Assembly: GCF_000485595.1 (NCBI RefSeq)
Contig: NW_014577079.1
Span: forward strand, 758,068 to 778,757
Direction of reading: 5' to 3'
DNA: 20,690 bases
DNA from: Priapulus caudatus
Taxonomy: Eukaryota > Priapulida > Priapulimorpha > Priapulimorphida > Priapulidae
Shown: piece by piece, positions 15,439-20,690 of the stretch
Layout: every line of letters begins with the position of its first letter
Numbering within the stretch: the first letter of the stretch is position 1
Position numbers and translations under genes: made by a program
Notes under the pieces: model-generated
The model's input: only the letters and a program-made list of their open reading frames with translations
Databases searched by the model: none
What the model was told of the DNA's origin: nothing

Positions 15439-15516
15439 ATGAATCTAGCTGCGACCGAGTTTCGTTTCTATGCGTCGATAAAGTAGCGTCGACCATATCG
15501 ATTTTTCAGCCGGCAG

Positions 15517-15534
15517 CACGTGCGCGCGCACGTG
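15517..15534. other. Perfect 18-bp palindrome with two E-box motifs
   Basis: CACGTGCGCGCGCACGTG is its own reverse complement and carries CACGTG at both ends, the E-box bound by bHLH factors such as the Myc/Max class. No promoter or gene was identified nearby, so a function is only possible. Confidence 0.5.
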
Positions 15535-15559
15535 AGCACGGCAAGAATTCAGCAGAGGA

Positions 15560-16080
15560 AAATTGATCCCTGTCAAGCCTGAGTCCTGACCCACTTTCAA
15601 ATTAAAATGGCTGCGTGCGCGTGCACAGAGATCGATGCATCTCTATTTGCTTTAACACTGCAGTGCGCGTAGTTGGGACTATGGCAGGGTGGGACTAGGA
15701 TGATTCAGTGTATAGCTGTTCGGGATGTATGTCAAAATGCTTCTTTGGCGTGGTGCTCCATGGCTATTGTCGTTTTATCATACTTCCTCTAGAAGCGTCG
15801 TAATTGCGTTTTCATGTACACACCGTTTTTTAACTTTTCTTATATAGTATGTGAGCGCTCCGCTGGTCAATAATTGTTGACTGTTACAGATACGCGTGTA
15901 TTCCCACACGCATGCGCTCTCAAAACCCACGCCTTATTCATGTTGTCATATAAGTCCTAAAATGCCACGTGTATGCAGCACAAACATGATGTGTTCTAAT
16001 GCCGAATATTGACATCCTAAATGAGTTTGTTCTGCTTCAACGACTGTTTTATCTTCATCTTCATCTCAAATGTCCCTGCC
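15560..16080. other. No gene recognised
   Basis: Unique-looking sequence without a coding or RNA signal. Confidence 0.35.
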
Positions 16081-16081
16081 G

Positions 16082-16181
16082 CCGGCTGTGATATGTAAAA
16101 TCCGATATGATATGTAAATGATATATGTAATATGTAATATGATATGTAATGTGATATGTAAAATGCCGGCTGTGATATGTA
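16082..16181. repeat. Short tandem repeat based on GATATGTAA
   Basis: About eight GATATGTAA-like units with variable spacers. The segment GCCGGCTGTGATATGTAA occurs at both its start and its end, so a larger block was duplicated. Confidence 0.85.
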
Positions 16182-16359
16182 ATCAAGAAAAACGACGAAG
16201 CGATGTCGTGCCGCGCCATAGACACATTTGCGTTTCCTATTGCATATTCAGTTGATCCACTCATACAGCTTCCAACAGCAGGGAACCGTTCGTAGCAGGT
16301 GTTGCCTTGCGCTAAAATTACATGTCCCTCCGCTGTGTCGCACAAGCACACGCGCACAT

Positions 16360-16417
16360 AAACGAATACGCACACACACACACGCACGCGCGCGCGCACA
16401 CACACACGCGCACACAG
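16360..16417. repeat. CA/CG microsatellite
   Basis: Alternating CA and CG dinucleotides, purine-pyrimidine throughout and so Z-DNA-prone. The open frames on both strands across it are repeat-driven. Confidence 0.93.
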
Positions 16418-17318
16418 GCGCCTTTTGCGATTAGTTTCGCTGTGCTGTTGTAATTGCAAGTGTGTCCCAGAAGAAATGGAGGCCCTAGCTTCTACGCATG
16501 CCTCCATCTGCGATGAGACTTACATGTGCGGCTGTATTAGAATCGCACTGCGACGTTATCTAATATCTACGCACTACATCTGCAGCTATATTGCTGTTCG
16601 CACGGACGAAAAATCCAGGGAGATAATAATATTGCATCTTTGGTTTGCCAGAGAAGCCCGAGCTAGGGTAAATCATTCGCGCCAATCTGTGTTGAAGCGC
16701 CAAATGCGAATTGGATCTGTCCTTTATCTTTAGTGAACAGATTGATGGGAAATGCGAAATCGTTGTTTATTGTAGCAAGAAGTGAGCCGCGGTAATGGAG
16801 ATGATGAATCGTTTGAAGCAACTGACGTGACTATTTAGAATCTTTTAGATAATACGATGTTCGCCAATATTGCTGCCTTCTCTATGCAGCCCCTACCAGT
16901 TAAAATCTAGGACTCAACCTATCTGACTTATCCGATCTTCAATAGAACCCGGACGGACCGAGCTTGTTGTGGATGGTCATCATTCACCTGCGTAACTAAG
17001 CAGGCCGGTGCCCTTCCCTGACGTTTAGCCACTTGCCTACATCCAACTGTCCGCTTCCATTAGCTATCGGTCGGAAACCAAGTCGTAACGATTCAGCCAC
17101 CTTCCCCTCTCTCGGCAGAAAAAGAACTAAGCAGTGTATCTGCGCGACATGTAAGGAAGCTTAGCAGCACCTAATAAGGCGGAAATGTCAGGAGGTCGCG
17201 CCGTCGCATAGCAAGGAGGGCAGGTGGAATCCGCGACGTCAGATCGATGCATGCTGCGCGTGTTTGCACGCAGTGAGCTTCGCGCCTCTAAATGTCACAA
17301 ACAGTCATCATCGTCATC
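16418..17318. other. No gene recognised
   Basis: An open frame at 16425-16733 (+) has mixed composition but no domain I recognise. The sequence to 17318 is otherwise unremarkable. Confidence 0.35.
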
Positions 17319-17320
17319 GC

Positions 17321-17364
<44 letters not shown>

Positions 17365-17365
17365 T
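17319..17365. repeat. (GCGT)n microsatellite
   Basis: About eleven perfect GCGT units. Confidence 0.95.
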
Positions 17366-17513
17366 CTATGGTGCGTACGCGCGCGTATAGACGAAATCAA
17401 TTCGTACGTAGGTGTATAACGCGGCGCTGTTTTTCTCGCAACTTACTTTGTGTTCGGAGTTGTGTACGCCGGCGTGTGCCTAGGCCCTAGAGGATCCGCG
17501 GTGATCGAAGGGA

Positions 17514-17620
17514 TGTGTGCGTGTGTGTGTGCGTGTGTGTGTGTGTGCGTGCGTGTGTGTGTGTGTGTATGTGTGTGTGTGCGCGTGCGTGCGTGCGTGC
17601 GTGCGTGCGTGTGTGTGTGT
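17514..17620. repeat. GT/GCGT microsatellite
   Basis: Mixed GT and GCGT units, alternating purine-pyrimidine throughout. The Cys/Val frames on + and the Thr/His frames on - are artefacts. Confidence 0.95.
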
Positions 17621-18335
17621 TCGGGTCAAGGTCGCAGCGATTCCCAGCGCTTGCAGCTTCGTGTTTCACCGCGACGTACGCTTCCCATCACTCGTGCCAA
17701 TAATTGGCTCAATTCCTCGCGACGAAATGTAGTAGACTTGCTTTGAGCGCGGTTGCATTATTTAAAAATAAAACCGCGAATTGTTCCGTGAGAAAACAAC
17801 CTTGGTTCGAGGCCAAAATGTCGTTGATGAAAGTCACCCACAGTGCTATTTTATTATTAGAATGTAGTGGCGTGTTAATGTGATTTAGACGTTGACAATC
17901 TCTTGAATATTTCTTCATAATTTCGTTGCAGCTTTTTTCTCGTTACAATTTCCCGGTAGTTAATTTAGTTAGATTTTTGCGTACACTGATCTGATTAATA
18001 GGAAGCAATTTGCAATAAAGTGAGAACATGGCGTGTTTACAATCTGATATTGTAGTATTGTAATTAGTGACGTTAATTGAGAAGCTGCGTTTAATTGGGA
18101 AGCTGCAAACAGCATATGTTTGAAACGACTAATGTTTGCCGACTGTATTGCGTCGATACATGGTGCATATAGATCTGCAAACAAAGCGAGCATTCATCTA
18201 TGATTTGACGACTAGCTTTTTAGCGGAAATTCTCCGGTAGTGACACTTTTGCATGCATGTGAAATAGATAGTAATATACCCGTGTTATCCAGAGCACGTT
18301 ATAAAGTAATAAAGTATGCGTATATCTTTATTATT
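17621..18335. other. No gene recognised
   Basis: AT-rich sequence with short frames only. GGTTCGAGGCC near 17806 resembles a tRNA B box, but no tRNA fold surrounds it. Confidence 0.35.
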
Positions 18336-18435
18336 ATCGCTTTACTCCTGATATGTATATGTATATACATATATTATATACATTATATAATTATGTAATA
18401 ATCAACTGGATGAAAATGTCTCAAATGGAATATAC

Positions 18436-18476
<41 letters not shown>

Positions 18477-18614
18477 CATAATACATATACATATCAAGAG
18501 TACATAATAGAGATCTCTATATTATATACTCTTGATACATATCAGGAGTAGATAATAGGGTCCCTATTATCTACTCCTGATACATATATATATATATATA
18601 TATATCATCCAGTT
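18336..18614. repeat. Cluster of nested palindromes flanked by AACTGGATGA inverted repeats
   Basis: A perfect palindrome with 21-bp arms and a single-base centre lies at 18540-18582. A related near-perfect one lies beside it at 18492-18537 (TATCAAGAGTA arms, with a 2-nt indel). A further arm, TACTCCTGATATGT, is at about 18344-18357 and is the complement of part of the 18537-18551 segment. AT/ATAC runs fill the gaps. AACTGGATGA (18404-18413) and its exact complement (18605-18614) bracket the main part. It is probably a foldback element or a product of repeated palindrome duplication. Confidence 0.85.
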
Positions 18615-19544
18615 ATCTACAGATTAATGAATATATCAACGTCATGATAGTGACGTCGAAATAATTTTTTTAATCGTGAAGGTTTTTAAACATAATTATC
18701 TTTTAACTCATGAGTAGATGAACGTATCTAATAACAAGTTGTGCAAAAGGTTCCGAATTACATATTAGCAAGATGTTAGTGAGGTGATTTAATTGCATGC
18801 AGTCCTATGCGAACCGATTATTCTGACTTGACATTCAGATTTGATACGTGCACGTTTTTATTGTGTGCATTTATTGGCTTTAATTTGCACGACGAATTTA
18901 TTTTGCTCATGCAGCTCGTGCGTTATTAATTTTGATCATTGTTGTTCATATTCACGATAGTTCAATCTAGTTTTGAAACATGTATCCTATGTTTGCCGTG
19001 ACCTTATCCTACAGTAATTCCTCTCCTATCACATTGGTTGTAGCCCTGTAAAATGCTAGGTTCGGAGAGAACTCTGAGAGAACCTTCTTTAAAATGTAAC
19101 CAGAGGTTAATTGTAACGAGGCTTTTGTGACGTAAATGACAATAGAACTCTCATCTCATTTGAATACTCGGAAATGGCATAACCTTTCACAGTACGTAGA
19201 GAATGAATTGCGCTCGCACGTGCAATTCCGTGCAATAAAGAGTGTTAAAATGAATGTAGGTATTGTGTGTTGCTTCTGCGTGTGAAGTTTTAGGTTCAGG
19301 TTTGACGAGATTTGCGGTTACTTCTCTATACTTAGGTGGTGAGGGCATGCAGAGTGATTGTTACTGCATCATTTGACTCAAATTGAACGTTATATTGCTC
19401 TTCATTATTATATTTAATAACACATATAATAACCAAAAGGTTTTATAGGCATATTGCCGCATATACTGTAATAAATAATGTCATTTTGTATGTAATTATT
19501 ACGTATTATTATATACATTTATAATCATTCTCTGCTCTATCTGA
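18615..19544. other. No gene recognised
   Basis: AT-rich sequence without domain, RNA gene or clear splice pair. Confidence 0.35.
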
Positions 19545-19748
19545 CTGTGTGTGTGCGTGCGTGCGTGCGTGTGTGTCCTTGCGCGTGCGTGCGTGCGTGT
19601 GTGCTTGTGCGTGCGTGCGTGTGTGTGCTTGTGTGTGCGCGCGTGCGTGCGTGCGTGCGTGTGTGTGTGTGTGTGTGTGTGCTTGTGTGTGTGCGTGCGT
19701 GTGTGTGCGTGCGCGCGTGTGCGTGCGCGCGTGTGCGTGCGTGCGTGA
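19545..19748. repeat. GT/GCGT microsatellite, about 200 bp
   Basis: Mixed GTGT, GCGT, CTTG and GCGC units, alternating purine-pyrimidine over most of its length. Overlapping open frames in nearly every phase are artefacts of the stop-free repeat. Confidence 0.95.
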
Positions 19749-20080
19749 GTCGCCCGGTTGTCATCCTCCTCTGTGATTTGTTGACAGGTATGCACCCGAC
19801 TCGTATATTCCTCCCGGAAAATCCCGTCGAATTAATTTTTTTCGGTGTCGTGCTATTTGCGAGAGAGGCATCCTTGAATCCCCCCTAGTCATATTCTGTA
19901 CGTGAGTACCGCAGTACACGAAGCAGGTAATGTATATTAGCAGCTCAAACTTAAATGACTCGCGGTTCATTCACTGCGTTTACATATTTAGTAAATTGAG
20001 CCTCGCCTCTCACTTTTGACCAGGGATACCTACGGCGGGACGCGCCGGTTTGTAATCCGATTGCTGCTCTTAGAGCGGCC
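19749..20080. other. No gene recognised
   Basis: A spacer between two simple-sequence tracts; no coding signal. Confidence 0.4.
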
Positions 20081-20285
20081 TTGTCTCTCCCGTCCTTCTC
20101 TTTTTTCTCTTTCTCTTTGTCTGTTTGACTGTTTCTGTCTCGCCCACTCTTTCTCTCCCCCATCTCTCTCCCTCATCTCCCTCCGCCACTCACTCACTCG
20201 CTGCCTCCCTACCCGTTTCTCCTTCTCCCCCCCCTTTTTCTCAATCCGTCACTCCATTCTCTCTCTCCCTCCTCTCTGCACGTAT
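20081..20285. repeat. Pyrimidine-rich (CT/CCT) tract
   Basis: Degenerate C/T sequence on the + strand with short CTCT, CCCT and CACT runs. Confidence 0.85.
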
Positions 20286-20299
20286 TATTTGCGTGCGTG

Positions 20300-20565
20300 C
20301 GCTTGATCTATTCATCCATCTATCCATCCACCCATCCATCCATCTATCTATCCATCCATCTATCCATCCATCTATCTATCCATCCATCTATCCATCTATC
20401 CATCAATCCATCCGTTCGTCCGTCCCTCCGTCCGTCCGTCCGTCCAGCCATCCATTAATCACTCAATCCTTCCATTCATTCATGCATCCATCCATTCATC
20501 CATCCATTCATCCGTACACCCACTCACCCATCCATCCATCGATCCATCCATCCATCCATCTATCC

Positions 20566-20596
<31 letters not shown>

Positions 20597-20690
20597 CCTC
20601 CATTTATTCATCCATCCATCCATCTATCGTTCCATCCATCCATTCATCCATCCATCCATCCATCCATCCATCCATCCATCCATCCATCCA
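20300..20690. repeat. (ATCC)n tetranucleotide array running off the window
   Basis: About 390 bp of ATCC with ATCT, CGTC, ATCA and ATTC variants, including CCGT (about 20410-20445) and AATC (about 20565-20597) sub-runs. The last 60 bp are nearly pure ATCC, so the array probably continues beyond the window. Confidence 0.96.

Noticed and set aside
17800-17820. tRNA B-box-like GGTTCGAGGCC
   Set aside because: No A box, acceptor stem or cloverleaf arms can be drawn around it.

Overview
The window looks like nuclear DNA of an animal, probably an invertebrate, although the species cannot be named from it. GT-AG introns of 0.3 to 1.2 kb split one recognisable signalling gene. Two interstitial tracts carry the CCCTAA/TTAGGG telomere hexamer used by most animals. 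Several short non-autonomous DNA transposons are present, and simple-sequence DNA is extremely dense. There are no operons, ribosome binding sites or CRISPR arrays, and I found no tRNA or rRNA gene. Most long open frames here are by-products of stop-free tandem repeats.

The one gene I can support lies on the + strand at about 6259-8680. Four exons at 6259-6348, 6774-6918, 7245-7337 and 8576-8680 join in phase (0, then 1, then 1, leaving phase 1). They encode the end of a SAM-like domain, a complete C1 zinc-finger domain split by an intron inside it, and the first helix of a RhoGAP domain. The product would be a GTPase-activating protein for Rho-family GTPases. Both ends are missing: the first part of SAM was not found upstream, and the exon with the RhoGAP catalytic arginine was not found downstream. 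I do not recall a known family with SAM directly before C1-RhoGAP.

Layout: 1-140 is a tetranucleotide repeat. 250-399 is a degenerate telomere-repeat tract, followed by a palindrome (544-594), a 186-bp inverted-repeat element (663-848) and a CT tract with one ambiguous base (1060-1392). 1647-1969 is a foldback transposon with a perfect 8-bp target duplication. 2005-2079 can form G-quadruplexes. 2192-2430 and 2729-3786 are trinucleotide arrays, the second more than 1 kb long. 3800-5640 shows no gene. 5649-5892 is an inverted-repeat element enclosing six telomere repeats. The gene follows. The intron between its C1 and RhoGAP exons holds an 850-bp alternating purine-pyrimidine minisatellite with a 40-bp unit built of 10-bp blocks. 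9004-9290 is an 11-bp-unit minisatellite.

From 9.3 kb to the end I recognise no gene. This stretch holds GT/GCGT and GGAT arrays, a second and fuller copy of the 8-bp-TSD foldback element (14951-15388), a cluster of nested perfect palindromes (18336-18614), and a 400-bp ATCC tract that runs off the right edge. Some of the downstream 12 kb may be the intron that separates the two halves of the RhoGAP domain.
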